Source of the DNA: an uncultured Eubacteriales bacterium
GTDB lineage: Bacteria; Bacillota; Clostridia; Oscillospirales; Acutalibacteraceae
Direction: 5' to 3'
DNA length: 64,000 nt
Assembly (NCBI GenBank): GCA_934525065.1
Contig: CAKSYX010000001.1
Span: forward strand, 186,001-250,000
In this document: piece by piece, positions 19,181-30,206 of the stretch
How the letters are laid out: each line of letters starts with the position of its first letter
Position numbering within the stretch: position 1 is the stretch's first letter
Notes under the pieces: generated by a model
Seen by the model: the letters and a program-made list of their open reading frames with translations, nothing else
What the model was told of the DNA's origin: nothing
Databases searched by the model: none
Translations under genes and position numbers: made by a program

Positions 19181-20008
19181 TTATTCTCCTTTCATCGGTG
19201 GCCACATGAGCTTTTCATTTGCCGGGTCGGTTACCCAGCGGTGCTCGGGAATGAAATACGGTGTGATATACGGATTTCCGTCAAGGTGGCGAATCACCCA
19301 AAGGTACCACATGGCATAACCGGGAGCCGTTGTCTGCGGATGAGTTTCCTCATTAACAATAAATACGGTTGAATTGTTATGTGTTTTATAAACCGTCTCG
19401 TCAAGTTCAGCAAAGCCATAGCCATTTTCGGGATTGAACTTGTAGTAATAAATCTCCGGCTGGGGGTGATTGTGAGGCGGATAACTGCTCCATTTTCCCG
19501 GGAAACCGATAACCTCACCGAGGACAAGATTTGAATAAGGAGCATTTGAGTAATCAAAAACAGTTCTGACGATTCTTGTTGAAGCCTCACGCATTGTTCC
19601 CGCTCCCCTGTTTTCGCTTGCGCATTCTTTGGGAGTATAAAGCTTCGGCTCAAATGTCTTTTCATTATCGGTTCTGTGAACTGTCCACTCACATTCATCA
19701 AGCGCCGTGATTATAATTTCAACGTCATTCGGAACATGGAGCACCCACGGTTCAAAGTCAAAGCAATTTGCTCTTTCAACAACAGCTTCTTCTCCGTTAA
19801 ATGAAAGCTTTGCTTTTCCGTTTACAAGAAGATATGCTCTTTCAAGATGCTGAGACTCCGAAAAAACATCGCCCTTTTTCATTCTCAAAACGCCGAAGTC
19901 CATGAGCGAATGCTGTTCTTTGTTATCCATAGTTGCAATTGCAGTGTAACCGTACGGAAATTCTTTAGGTCCCCTGATATGCATAAAAATGCCAACCTTT
20001 CCCGGCAT
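19181..20008 (-). CDS. iolB: 5-Deoxy-glucuronate isomerase
   Basis: 275 residues of the IolB cupin family: FGVLRMKKGDVFSES, LVNGKAKLSFNGEEA, DFEPWVLHVPND, REASTRIVRTVFDYSNAPYS and the metal-binding segment YPPHNHPQPEIYYYKFNPENG. The C-terminal part keeps NEETHPQTTAPGYAMWYLWVIRHLDGNPY. It converts 5-deoxy-D-glucuronate to 2-deoxy-5-keto-D-gluconate. In the iol order here it is second, after iolG with a 66-base gap that holds a hairpin. The start is the ATG at 20008 preceded by an AGG-containing site. Confidence 0.94.
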   Translation of the reverse strand: MPGKVGIFMHIRGPKEFPYGYTAIATMDNKEQHSLMDFGVLRMKKGDVFSESQHLERAYLLVNGKAKLSFNGEEAVVERANCFDFEPWVLHVPNDVEIIITALDECEWTVHRTDNEKTFEPKLYTPKECASENRGAGTMREASTRIVRTVFDYSNAPYSNLVLGEVIGFPGKWSSYPPHNHPQPEIYYYKFNPENGYGFAELDETVYKTHNNSTVFIVNEETHPQTTAPGYAMWYLWVIRHLDGNPYITPYFIPEHRWVTDPANEKLMWPPMKGE

Positions 20009-20036
20009 ATGATATGCCGTTTCATTAAATATTGAT

Positions 20037-20068
20037 GAACGCCGGCATTAACAAAACGCCGGCTGTTC
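20037..20068 (-). other. Intercistronic hairpin between iolG and iolB
   Basis: GAACGCCGGC and GCCGGCTGTTC pair with one bulged base around an A-rich loop. It lacks a T-run on the minus-strand side, so it is more likely an mRNA-processing or stability element than a full terminator. Confidence 0.4.
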
Positions 20069-20074
20069 AAATAA

Positions 20075-21088
20075 TTACATAATCTCAGTAAGCTTAACGG
20101 GTCTGCCTTCCTTGACTGACTTTTTGGCAGCAAGAGCAATAAGAATCGCAGCAAGGCCGTCTTCACCGGTCGTCGGAGTGGGTTTATCATTCTGAACAGC
20201 GTCAACAAACTGAATCATTTCGTCTCTGAAGGACTGCATATATCTTTCAAGGAAGAAGTAGAGCGGCTTATCGGTCATAACACCGTCAGCGGTCATAAGG
20301 GTAACATTGGTCGGTGTATCATTTGCGGCAACAGCAGCACCGAGAGAACCGAAAGCTTCTACTCTCTGATCATAACCATACGCTGCGCGACGTGAATTAT
20401 CAATTACGCCGATTGCACCGTTTTTGAACTTGAGAGAAACTATTGCCGTGTCAACATCGCCGGCTTCGCCGATTGCAGGGTCAACAAGGCAGGTTGCATT
20501 GACATAAACCTCTTCAACCTCACTGCCGGCAATGAAACACGCCATATCAAAATCATGGATAGTCATATCAAGGAAGATTCCGCCCGAAACGGCAGCATAT
20601 TCTGCCGAAGGAGGTTCGGGATCGCGTGAGGTGATTTTGACAAGCTCAAGCTTTCCGATTTTCCCCTCATTGATAAGCTCGCGGATATGTGAAAAATTGT
20701 GGTCAAAGCGGCGATTAAAACCAACCTGAAGCTTTACACCGGCTTCCTTAACGGCCTTGATAACGGCAAGAACCTTTTCCGGAGTAAGGTCAACGGGTTT
20801 TTCGCAGAAAATGTGCTTTCCTGCCTTTGCAGCTTCGATTGAAATATCGGCATGGGTGTCCGTTGAGGAGCAAACCAGAACAGCGTCAATTTCAGGATCT
20901 GCAAGCATTTCCTTGTAATCACCGTAAATCTTTTCAATGCCGTACTCGGCAGCAAGAGCAGGGAGAGCATCCTTATAAACGTCTGTGATGCCGAGCACCT
21001 TTGCTCCGGGTACATTATATGTGATCGACTTCATATGAACCTTTCCGATTCTTCCGGCACCGATAATGCCGATGTTTAACTGTTTCAT
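20075..21088 (-). CDS. iolG: myo-Inositol 2-dehydrogenase
   Basis: 337 residues from the ATG at 21088, with GGAGG eight bases upstream; an upstream in-frame start adds ten unlikely residues. Gfo/Idh/MocA fold with Rossmann motif NIGIIGAGRIGKVHMKS, the FCEKPVDLT motif (Lys-Pro of the active site) near 96 and GGIFLDMTIHDFDMACFIAG near 165, where Asp and His are catalytic. It oxidises myo-inositol (and some related sugars) to the 2-keto form with NAD+. It is the first gene of the iol group and has its own promoter embedded in the lacZ terminator region. Confidence 0.93.
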   Translation of the reverse strand: MKQLNIGIIGAGRIGKVHMKSITYNVPGAKVLGITDVYKDALPALAAEYGIEKIYGDYKEMLADPEIDAVLVCSSTDTHADISIEAAKAGKHIFCEKPVDLTPEKVLAVIKAVKEAGVKLQVGFNRRFDHNFSHIRELINEGKIGKLELVKITSRDPEPPSAEYAAVSGGIFLDMTIHDFDMACFIAGSEVEEVYVNATCLVDPAIGEAGDVDTAIVSLKFKNGAIGVIDNSRRAAYGYDQRVEAFGSLGAAVAANDTPTNVTLMTADGVMTDKPLYFFLERYMQSFRDEMIQFVDAVQNDKPTPTTGEDGLAAILIALAAKKSVKEGRPVKLTEIM

Positions 21089-21160
21089 TGGAAATCCTCC
21101 GTAAAAATAATGTTGCACCGAGGTGGCAAAATCACACCGAAGCCCACGATACTATGGTAA

Positions 21161-21190
21161 ATTATAGCACACAAAAGCAGACGGTTTCAA
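21161..21190 (-). promoter_or_regulatory. Promoter of the iol operon
   Basis: Read on the minus strand, TTGAAA (21190-21185) and TATAAT (21166-21161) are separated by 18 bases. The -35 element lies inside the hairpin that ends the lacZ transcript, so lacZ read-through and iol initiation may interfere. Confidence 0.65.
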
Positions 21191-21206
21191 GAGAAACCGT
21201 CTGCTT
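21175..21206 (-). terminator. Terminator of lacZ
   Basis: A perfect 14-base stem, AAGCAGACGGTTTC / GAAACCGTCTGCTT, with a four-base loop. On the minus strand it is followed by TTTTGTGTG, an acceptable but short U-tract. Confidence 0.75.
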
Positions 21207-21253
21207 GCTGTTATAAAAATACGTTCATTTTTTTGTGCAAATAGACAACAAGC

Positions 21254-24325
<3,072 letters not shown>

Positions 24326-24415
24326 ATATTACCTTGATATATCCGCAGAAGTTCGGGCAATAATCAATCTGAAACAAAAAGCCGTCAAACCGGTTCTGTA
24401 TTGGGGGAAGGAATT

Positions 24416-25198
24416 TTGTATTTCAATAAAGTTGAAATCTGTGGAATCGACACGTCAAAGCTTAAGGTTCTCTCCGAAAACGAAAAGGTTGAACTGCTCA
24501 AAAGGAGCCGTTCCGGAGACAAGGTTGCAAGAGAAAAACTCATCAATGGAAATTTGCGTTTGGTTCTGAGTGTAATTCAGCGTTTTACAAACAGAGGAGA
24601 AAACCTCGATGACCTTTTTCAGGTCGGCTGCATCGGACTTATTAAAGCAATAGATAATTTTCAGCTTGAGCACAACGTTCGCCTGTCAACCTATGCGGTG
24701 CCGATGATAATCGGAGAAATAAGGCGTTATTTGCGCGACTATGCACCTATAAGAATCAGCCGCTCGATACGCGACACTGCCTATCACGCCATGCAGGTCA
24801 AAGAGAGGCTGCAAAACGAAACGCAGAAGGAGCCGACAGCCGATGAAATTGCAAAGGAAATGGGGCTCAAAAGAGAGCAGGTCGTTCTGGCACTTGAGGC
24901 AATCGTTGACCCGGTTTCGCTTTACGAGCCGGTGTATTACGATGCCGGAGATACGATATATGTTATGGACCAAATAGGCGACAGCAACACGGATATCAAC
25001 TGGATTGATGAGATCCTTTTAAAAAAGTCTATTCACGATCTTCCGGAGAGGGAAAGAAAAATTCTTTCTCTGCGCTTTATGCAAGGACTTACACAAACAG
25101 AAGTCGCGAAGGAAATCGGAATCTCTCAGGCTCAGGTTTCAAGGCTTGAAAAGGGAGCACTTGACAAAATCAAAAGTCACAGAAAAATATATATATAA
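24416..25198 (+). CDS. sigG: Sporulation sigma factor SigG (forespore)
   Basis: 260 residues from a TTG at 24416, which is preceded by GGGGAAGGA at the right distance; an earlier TTG at 24401 lies inside that site and is rejected. The N-terminus FNKVEICGIDTSKLKVLS and the core LRLVLSVIQRFTNRGE, DDLFQVGCIGLIKAIDNF, STYAVPMIIGEIRRYLRDY and DPVSLYEPVYYDAGDTIYVMD match SigG rather than SigF or SigE. The final helix-turn-helix is TQTEVAKEIGISQAQVSRLE. SigG drives late forespore genes during endospore formation. It usually follows the spoIIGA-sigE pair; that pair is not adjacent here, so the locus is separated. Divergent from lacZ. A strong terminator follows. Confidence 0.96.
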   Translation: MYFNKVEICGIDTSKLKVLSENEKVELLKRSRSGDKVAREKLINGNLRLVLSVIQRFTNRGENLDDLFQVGCIGLIKAIDNFQLEHNVRLSTYAVPMIIGEIRRYLRDYAPIRISRSIRDTAYHAMQVKERLQNETQKEPTADEIAKEMGLKREQVVLALEAIVDPVSLYEPVYYDAGDTIYVMDQIGDSNTDINWIDEILLKKSIHDLPERERKILSLRFMQGLTQTEVAKEIGISQAQVSRLEKGALDKIKSHRKIYI

Positions 25199-25204
25199 AA
25201 AGGC

Positions 25205-25254
25205 AGCGCTGTTCCGAAAAGTAATGGAAGCAGCGCTCGATATATATTTTTTTC
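25205..25254 (+). terminator. Terminator of sigG
   Basis: AGCGCTGTTCC pairs with GGAAGCAGCGCT (one bulge), followed after a short AT segment by a run of seven T. Lies between the convergent sigG and DUF421 genes. Confidence 0.8.
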
Positions 25255-25258
25255 CGTC

Positions 25259-25966
25259 TTATATTTCCAGACAGTTTTTTCCTTTTTGCTCGTTTTTTTC
25301 AAAAACGGTCAACATTCCGCGCTCATCGCAGGAAGCGAGGAGTATTTGTTGATAATCGGAATAATTCCGGTTCTTTAATTTATCCTTCAGCCATTTTCTG
25401 TCCTTTCCGATTGCGTCAAGGCTCTTGTCAATAACCTTGCCGTCAATTATAACATTCGCAACGAGTGCATCCTGAGTAACGCTCAGCTTCATGTCCCTCG
25501 GAGTCACGGGCCTGTTCTGCGAAACAGGCAGAAAACTCACGCGGCCGTTCGGTTCAAGAATAGCGGTGTCTATTTGAGTAATGTCAAAATAGCCGTTGTT
25601 GCGGCATTTCATGAGAAACTCGTTTACATCAAGCCGCGACTTGCGAAAGCCCTCGTAATACAGCCGCCCGTTTTTCATCAGCAAGGTCGGATTGCCGACA
25701 AACAGTTTGCGTAGCTTTGTTGACTTATCTGTCAAAAATGCAACGAGGATTGAAAAGATACCGTATATTACCATCGCAATGGAGATCTGAAGCGTCTCGC
25801 CCTGTTCGCACGTTGCAAGCTCGGCAGCAATTGAACCGATCGTTATTCCGTTGATATAGTCAAACAAGCTCAATTCGGAAAGCTGACGGTAGCCGATAAG
25901 CCGTGTAATAGCAAACAAAAGAACCACTGATAAAATCGTTGTCAGAACTACTTTCAAATACAGCAT
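25259..25966 (-). CDS. DUF421 membrane protein (YetF/YcaP family)
   Basis: 235 residues from the ATG at 25966 (AAGGAGTG upstream); the longer frame adds 23 residues overlapping the intergenic region. Three transmembrane helices fill the first 85 residues (LKVVLTTILSVVLLFAITRL, then SLFDYINGITIGSIAAELAT). The cytosolic part KLRKLFVGNPTLLMKNGRLYYEGFRKSRLDVNEFLMKCRNNGY is the typical DUF421 motif block. Several relatives in Bacillus are sporulation- or germination-associated, but no biochemical role is established. Convergent with sigG, divergent from plsY across about 95 bases. Confidence 0.87.
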   Translation of the reverse strand: MLYLKVVLTTILSVVLLFAITRLIGYRQLSELSLFDYINGITIGSIAAELATCEQGETLQISIAMVIYGIFSILVAFLTDKSTKLRKLFVGNPTLLMKNGRLYYEGFRKSRLDVNEFLMKCRNNGYFDITQIDTAILEPNGRVSFLPVSQNRPVTPRDMKLSVTQDALVANVIIDGKVIDKSLDAIGKDRKWLKDKLKNRNYSDYQQILLASCDERGMLTVFEKNEQKGKNCLEI

Positions 25967-26061
25967 AGTGCACACTCCTTTTGAAATAGTCTTTTTTCTC
26001 AAAGCTGTTTTATGCGCCGAATATTTAAAAAGCAACAGAGAAAGATATTACCGGTGATGAT

Positions 26062-26637
26062 ATGAAAGAGCTTTTATGCCTGCTTTGCGGCTACACTTTC
26101 GGCTGTCTTCAGACCTCGTATATAATCGTCAGACATTGCACCGGAGAGGACATCCGTTCAGTCGGCTCCGGCAACGCAGGAACGATGAATACTTTGCTTT
26201 CCTTCGGACGGACACCTGCAGCAGTCGTTCTGTTCGGCGATATGCTAAAAACAATTATTCCGGCAATTCTCTGTGTCCTCGCTTTTCCCGATAAGAGGCC
26301 GGAAATCATAATTTCCGTCTGTTCTCTCGGCGTTTTTCTCGGCCATTGCTACCCCTTTTGGCTCAGGTTCCGCGGCGGAAAGGGAGTTGCGGTTGCGGCG
26401 GCTTTTGCGTTAATGCTGGATATCCGTGTGTTTTTTATATCCGTTATTGTCGCCGGTGTATTCGGTCTTGTCTGTCACTCTGCAGCTTACAGCTCTTACA
26501 CGTTTGCTATCATGCTTTTTGTCTGCACGGTCAGCTTAGGTTATGACAGCTCCGTGATACTTTGCGCACTTTCAGAAAGCATAATCATTGTTCTTCTTCA
26601 TTTGGGTCGGAAGAAAACGCTGCAGCCGGGCAAATAA
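26062..26637 (+). CDS. plsY: Glycerol-3-phosphate acyltransferase PlsY
   Basis: 191 residues, polytopic. The conserved loops are visible: SVGSGNAGTMNTLLSFG (motif 1 near 33), and GHCYPFWLRFRGGKGVAVAAAF (motif 2/3 near 95, glycine-rich phosphate site). PlsY transfers the acyl group from acyl-phosphate to glycerol 3-phosphate to make lysophosphatidate, the first step of membrane phospholipid synthesis. Its partner PlsX is not in the window. The ATG has GGTGATGATATG-type purines upstream and no clear stronger alternative. Monocistronic as far as can be seen; a weak hairpin of AAAGCA/TGCTTT lies downstream. Confidence 0.92.
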   Translation: MKELLCLLCGYTFGCLQTSYIIVRHCTGEDIRSVGSGNAGTMNTLLSFGRTPAAVVLFGDMLKTIIPAILCVLAFPDKRPEIIISVCSLGVFLGHCYPFWLRFRGGKGVAVAAAFALMLDIRVFFISVIVAGVFGLVCHSAAYSSYTFAIMLFVCTVSLGYDSSVILCALSESIIIVLLHLGRKKTLQPGK

Positions 26638-26697
26638 AAAGCAACTGACGCCCAAAAAAAGACGGACGCAGCTGCTTTCGGTAATCTGTTCTAAAAA

Positions 26698-28431
26698 TTA
26701 TTTGATGATATATACCTTCACGCCGTGGCCGGGAAGTTCAGCCGAGAAATCATTTGAAGCTGTGAAAGCGGTTTTCTCCCAAGCATCAAAAACTTCATAG
26801 CTGCCCTTAACAGGAAGATCAACAAAACCGAGGTTGGAGATTTTTCCAAGGTCAACTTTCACGTTCTTGTCGTTCTTACTCTTGTTGAAAACGCAAACAG
26901 CAACCTTTGCACCGTCCAAAGGTTTGACAAGAACATCGACAACTCCGCATTTTATGCGCCTGCACTGAAGGCCGAGCTTATCCTGATTTATAGCGATCAG
27001 GTCCTTGTCAGTGAGAATTTTATAGACACGGTTTTCCTTGTCAACGGTGCCGTCCTCTTTGATAAACTTGCGGACGTCATTGCCGAGAATGAGCGGAGCG
27101 CACATCATGCACCAAAGCGAAAAATGAGACTTATTCTCTTCATATGTCAAGTTGCCGTTACCGACCTCAAGCATATCCGGGTCGTTCCAGCCGCCGCAGG
27201 CAGAATGCTTCCACAGACGGACATTGACTTCATAAATAGCCATGACAGATGCCCAGAACGGCTTGATATCCGGCGTTGTGCGCCAAAGGTTTCCGGCCTG
27301 CCTTCCCCATTTCCACGGACGGTTGAATCCCCACTCGCAGAGGGAGAAAACGATCGGCTTTTCTTTTGCACCTGTCTTCTCGGCATACTGTTTTGCTGCG
27401 CGTTTAAGTTCCCTGCCCATAAGCTCATACTGCAAAGCGGCACTGTCTGCCTTTGAGCCGACGGGATTGCAGAACTCAACGGTGTTAATACCTGCGCTTA
27501 GCCTGATATCGCATTGAGCGCGCTTTACTCTGTCGGAGGTCAGGGTTTTGGGGCAGTAAAGGTAATATTTTTCATTTTTGTTTACAGTCACAAGAAGAAA
27601 ACGTTCGGAATCGGATGCCTTGCGGATAGTAAGCGAAAGAGTCACCGTCTCCTCACGGTCGGATTCAACATTAACATAAAAAGAACCGTTTCTTGAGCAA
27701 AGACCTTTGATATACTCATAGTTATCCTTATCATTATCCTCTTCGCGAACGATCCTTGCGCCGCCTTCAAGGCTGCAATCACGCGCAGAAAAGCAGACAA
27801 AGGGCTTTTCGCCTTTTCTTGAAAACTCGACAAAAGCAACAGACGGTGCCTTTTCTGATATCGGAATATTATGACAGAAGTCATATTTAAAGTATTCAAT
27901 GCCCCACTCGGCAAGGCTGTCGGCATCAACTGCCTCGTGATAAAGGCTGGCAGGATAATCCTCGCAGGTTCTGGTGCCGTTGGAGGAATAAAGGCCGAGC
28001 TTTAATCCACGCTCGTTGACATAGGTGCTGAGTGCCTTGATTCCGTTAGGAAAAGTAGCCTTGTCGCACTGAAGTCTGCCCTGCTCATCGCGCTCGGAGC
28101 TTTGCCAGCAGTCGTCAATATTGACATACTTGTAGCCCGCTTCAAGCAGTCCGCTGTTTTTCATTGCATCGGCAATTTCTTTTATAAGGTCCTCGTTGAT
28201 TTTTGAAGCAAAAAGGTTCCAGCTCGACCAGCCCATCGGCGGAGTCATTGCAACACCGTTGTTATATCCCGATTCGGTATGAGCGTTGACGAAAACCTTG
28301 TGAAGCAGACGCTTCGCCTCACACACAGGGCAGAACTTTTTGTTTTTCATGTCAAGAGCGGTTTTTGTTCCGACTGCGGCCGCGGCAGTTCCGACAGCGG
28401 CAGCAACGGCGGTTTTAATTGACTTTTTCAT
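26698..28431 (-). CDS. GH27 alpha-galactosidase-like enzyme with an inserted domain and N-terminal membrane anchor
   Basis: 577 residues. The GH27 barrel starts TPPMGWSSWNLFASKINED near 63. The strand 4 nucleophile lies in EYFKYDFCH (Asp near 184) and the acid/base in GGWNDPDMLEVGNG (Asp near 417-419). Between about 190 and 345 a segment of roughly 150 residues interrupts the barrel; its alternating strands (GARIVREEDNDKDNYEYIKG, SFYVNVESDREETVTLSLTI) suggest a carbohydrate-binding-like beta domain. The N-terminus has a short hydrophobic helix (TAVAAAVGTAAAAVG) and then a CPVC pair, consistent with a membrane-bound or weakly exported form. It likely cleaves alpha-galactosides or beta-arabinopyranosides. 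It is followed closely by an AEC transporter gene. Confidence 0.85.
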   Translation of the reverse strand: MKKSIKTAVAAAVGTAAAAVGTKTALDMKNKKFCPVCEAKRLLHKVFVNAHTESGYNNGVAMTPPMGWSSWNLFASKINEDLIKEIADAMKNSGLLEAGYKYVNIDDCWQSSERDEQGRLQCDKATFPNGIKALSTYVNERGLKLGLYSSNGTRTCEDYPASLYHEAVDADSLAEWGIEYFKYDFCHNIPISEKAPSVAFVEFSRKGEKPFVCFSARDCSLEGGARIVREEDNDKDNYEYIKGLCSRNGSFYVNVESDREETVTLSLTIRKASDSERFLLVTVNKNEKYYLYCPKTLTSDRVKRAQCDIRLSAGINTVEFCNPVGSKADSAALQYELMGRELKRAAKQYAEKTGAKEKPIVFSLCEWGFNRPWKWGRQAGNLWRTTPDIKPFWASVMAIYEVNVRLWKHSACGGWNDPDMLEVGNGNLTYEENKSHFSLWCMMCAPLILGNDVRKFIKEDGTVDKENRVYKILTDKDLIAINQDKLGLQCRRIKCGVVDVLVKPLDGAKVAVCVFNKSKNDKNVKVDLGKISNLGFVDLPVKGSYEVFDAWEKTAFTASNDFSAELPGHGVKVYIIK

Positions 28432-28445
28432 CTTGTGATTCTCCT

Positions 28446-29459
28446 TTATAATAATGCAAAACTTTTAAGTATAAACACGGTTATGAAAATTGAAAAAAGC
28501 GAAAGAACGCTTGTCCAGACAACAAGCTGAGTAGCAAGTTGGTCATCTCCGCCAAGCTCACCGACCATCACCGCGCTTGAAACGGCAACAGGCGAACCGA
28601 AAACGGAGATATAACCGGGCAGTTCATTTTTTGTCACTTCTAAAAGACCGAACTTTTTTGAAAGAATAATTGCAATACCGATTCCGAGCGTCGGAGCAAC
28701 TACGTTTCTGAGCAGCACGCCGAGCGTTATCGGCTTTGCAAGACCCTTTATTGCAGAAAAATCAAATCTTGCGCCCAAAACAACGAGTGACAACGGCGAT
28801 GCAATTGAAGCGGCACTTTTGACCGCCGTCCACAGGAACGGAAGGTTCTCCTTAATTGTAAACGTGTGAGCACCGTCTGCACCCAAAGGCAGAAGCGAGC
28901 GAACAAGCAGCGCAGCCGCACCGCAGGCAACGCCGATAATCAAAGGATTTTTGACCGTTTTTACCGCTGTTTGAAAAAGCGTAGGTTTTTTCTTACTATC
29001 AGCATAATGCGTAAGGCAGAAAACAGCAAGCACATTAAACAGCGGAATTGCGATTGCGGACAGGAGCGAAGCGAACGCAAGAGCCTCGGCTCCGCCGAGA
29101 GACTGCGCAAGCGGAATCCCGATTATTGCGTGGTTTGAGCGGAAAGAGCACTGAAGTATTACCCCTTTTTGATTATGCTCCCGAACAAAAAGCGCTGTGC
29201 AAACTTCCCCTACGCCGAGAAAAAGAAAAACGGCAAAAACACTGTAAACAGCCGCTTTCCAGTTTACGGCACTGAGCGATTCAAGGTTATACACATTAGT
29301 GAAAAGCAAAATCGGCAGGAACACCCTGAAAACAAGGCTGTTCGCCTTTTTGAAAAAATCATCGCCGGCAAAATTCAGCTTTTTGAGCAGGAAGCCGAGA
29401 AGCACAAGCAAAAGAATCGGCGCAACCGAATTAAAAGCGTAGCTCAAAACATCAAACAA
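28446..29459 (-). CDS. AEC family transporter (auxin efflux carrier-like permease)
   Basis: 337 residues with about ten transmembrane helices in two inverted halves. Landmarks are the N-terminal APILLLVLLGFLLKKLNF, CSFRSNHAIIGIPLAQSLGG near 105 (first crossover helix) and VFGSPVAVSSAVMVGELGGD near 295 (second crossover). Bacterial members transport malate, malonate, amino acids or other anions; substrate cannot be predicted here. It starts four bases after the trmO-like gene stop region and lies fifteen bases upstream of the GH27 gene start, on the same strand. The order trmO, AEC, GH27 suggests read-through, though function links are not obvious. Confidence 0.85.
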   Translation of the reverse strand: MFDVLSYAFNSVAPILLLVLLGFLLKKLNFAGDDFFKKANSLVFRVFLPILLFTNVYNLESLSAVNWKAAVYSVFAVFLFLGVGEVCTALFVREHNQKGVILQCSFRSNHAIIGIPLAQSLGGAEALAFASLLSAIAIPLFNVLAVFCLTHYADSKKKPTLFQTAVKTVKNPLIIGVACGAAALLVRSLLPLGADGAHTFTIKENLPFLWTAVKSAASIASPLSLVVLGARFDFSAIKGLAKPITLGVLLRNVVAPTLGIGIAIILSKKFGLLEVTKNELPGYISVFGSPVAVSSAVMVGELGGDDQLATQLVVWTSVLSLFSIFITVFILKSFALL

Positions 29460-29463
29460 AATT

Positions 29464-30177
29464 TCATTCCTCCGTTCGGCAGTCGGTTTTTTCGGTCACA
29501 CTGAGCACCGTCAAAACCGTTTTGTCGGCGGTGAATTCAATCTCGTAATCGGAAAACAACATGTAATATTTTCTGTCGGGTTCGTTCTGATAGCCGGGTC
29601 TCGGGTCTTGCGAAAGCGACTCAAGGAGTCCCTGCCTGAGACTTTGCGGAATAACCGAAAGCAGCTTTGGAGGAAAGACGACCTTTGTCCGGCACGCCGC
29701 GCCCTCAAGGGCAAAGCCGCTTTTCGCCTGCGGCTTTGAATCAGCATAGGGAACGTACGGCTTGATATCATATATCGGTGTGCCGTCCATAAGATCAGCA
29801 CCGCCGACAACAAGAATCACCTGACCGTGTTCTCCTCTTTCGGTTCCGAGCAGCTTTACGCAGGAAAGGCCGAGCGAGTTCGGCCGATAAGGCGAACGTG
29901 AAGCAAAAACACCCATCCGCCGATTTCCGCCGAGCTTCGGCGGCCTAACAGTCGGCGAAAAAGAATTGCTTTTTGCCCCGGTGAATTTCCAGATAAGCCA
30001 AAGATGCGAATAATCTTCTATACCCCTGAAAGCTTCTGCCTCGCCGTACGGCTCAAGGAAAACGATTCTCGCTTCAACACTTTCGGCAAGCCCGCTCTGA
30101 CGGGGAATTCCGAATTTTTCGCAAAAAGGCGAACGGATATGTGCAATCGGCTCAATAACATAGCTTTCGTTTTTCAA
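29464..30177 (-). CDS. trmO: tRNA N6-threonylcarbamoyladenosine methyltransferase TrmO (TsaA/UPF0066)
   Basis: 237 residues if the TTG at 30177 is used. That start fits family length and a GGGGG purine run upstream; the longest frame overlaps the preceding GDSL gene and is rejected. The UPF0066 beta-barrel motifs are visible: IAHIRSPFCEKFGIPRQSGL, FRGIEDYSHLWLIWKF and RMGVFASRSPYRPNSLGLSCVKL. TrmO transfers a methyl group from S-adenosylmethionine to t6A37 in certain tRNAs. The C-terminal part PGYQNEPDRKYYMLFSDYEI is also conserved. Its stop lies four bases before the AEC transporter start. Confidence 0.88.
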   Translation of the reverse strand: MKNESYVIEPIAHIRSPFCEKFGIPRQSGLAESVEARIVFLEPYGEAEAFRGIEDYSHLWLIWKFTGAKSNSFSPTVRPPKLGGNRRMGVFASRSPYRPNSLGLSCVKLLGTERGEHGQVILVVGGADLMDGTPIYDIKPYVPYADSKPQAKSGFALEGAACRTKVVFPPKLLSVIPQSLRQGLLESLSQDPRPGYQNEPDRKYYMLFSDYEIEFTADKTVLTVLSVTEKTDCRTEE

Positions 30178-30206
30178 GCACTGCTGCCCCCGTATCCGTA
30201 GTAATT

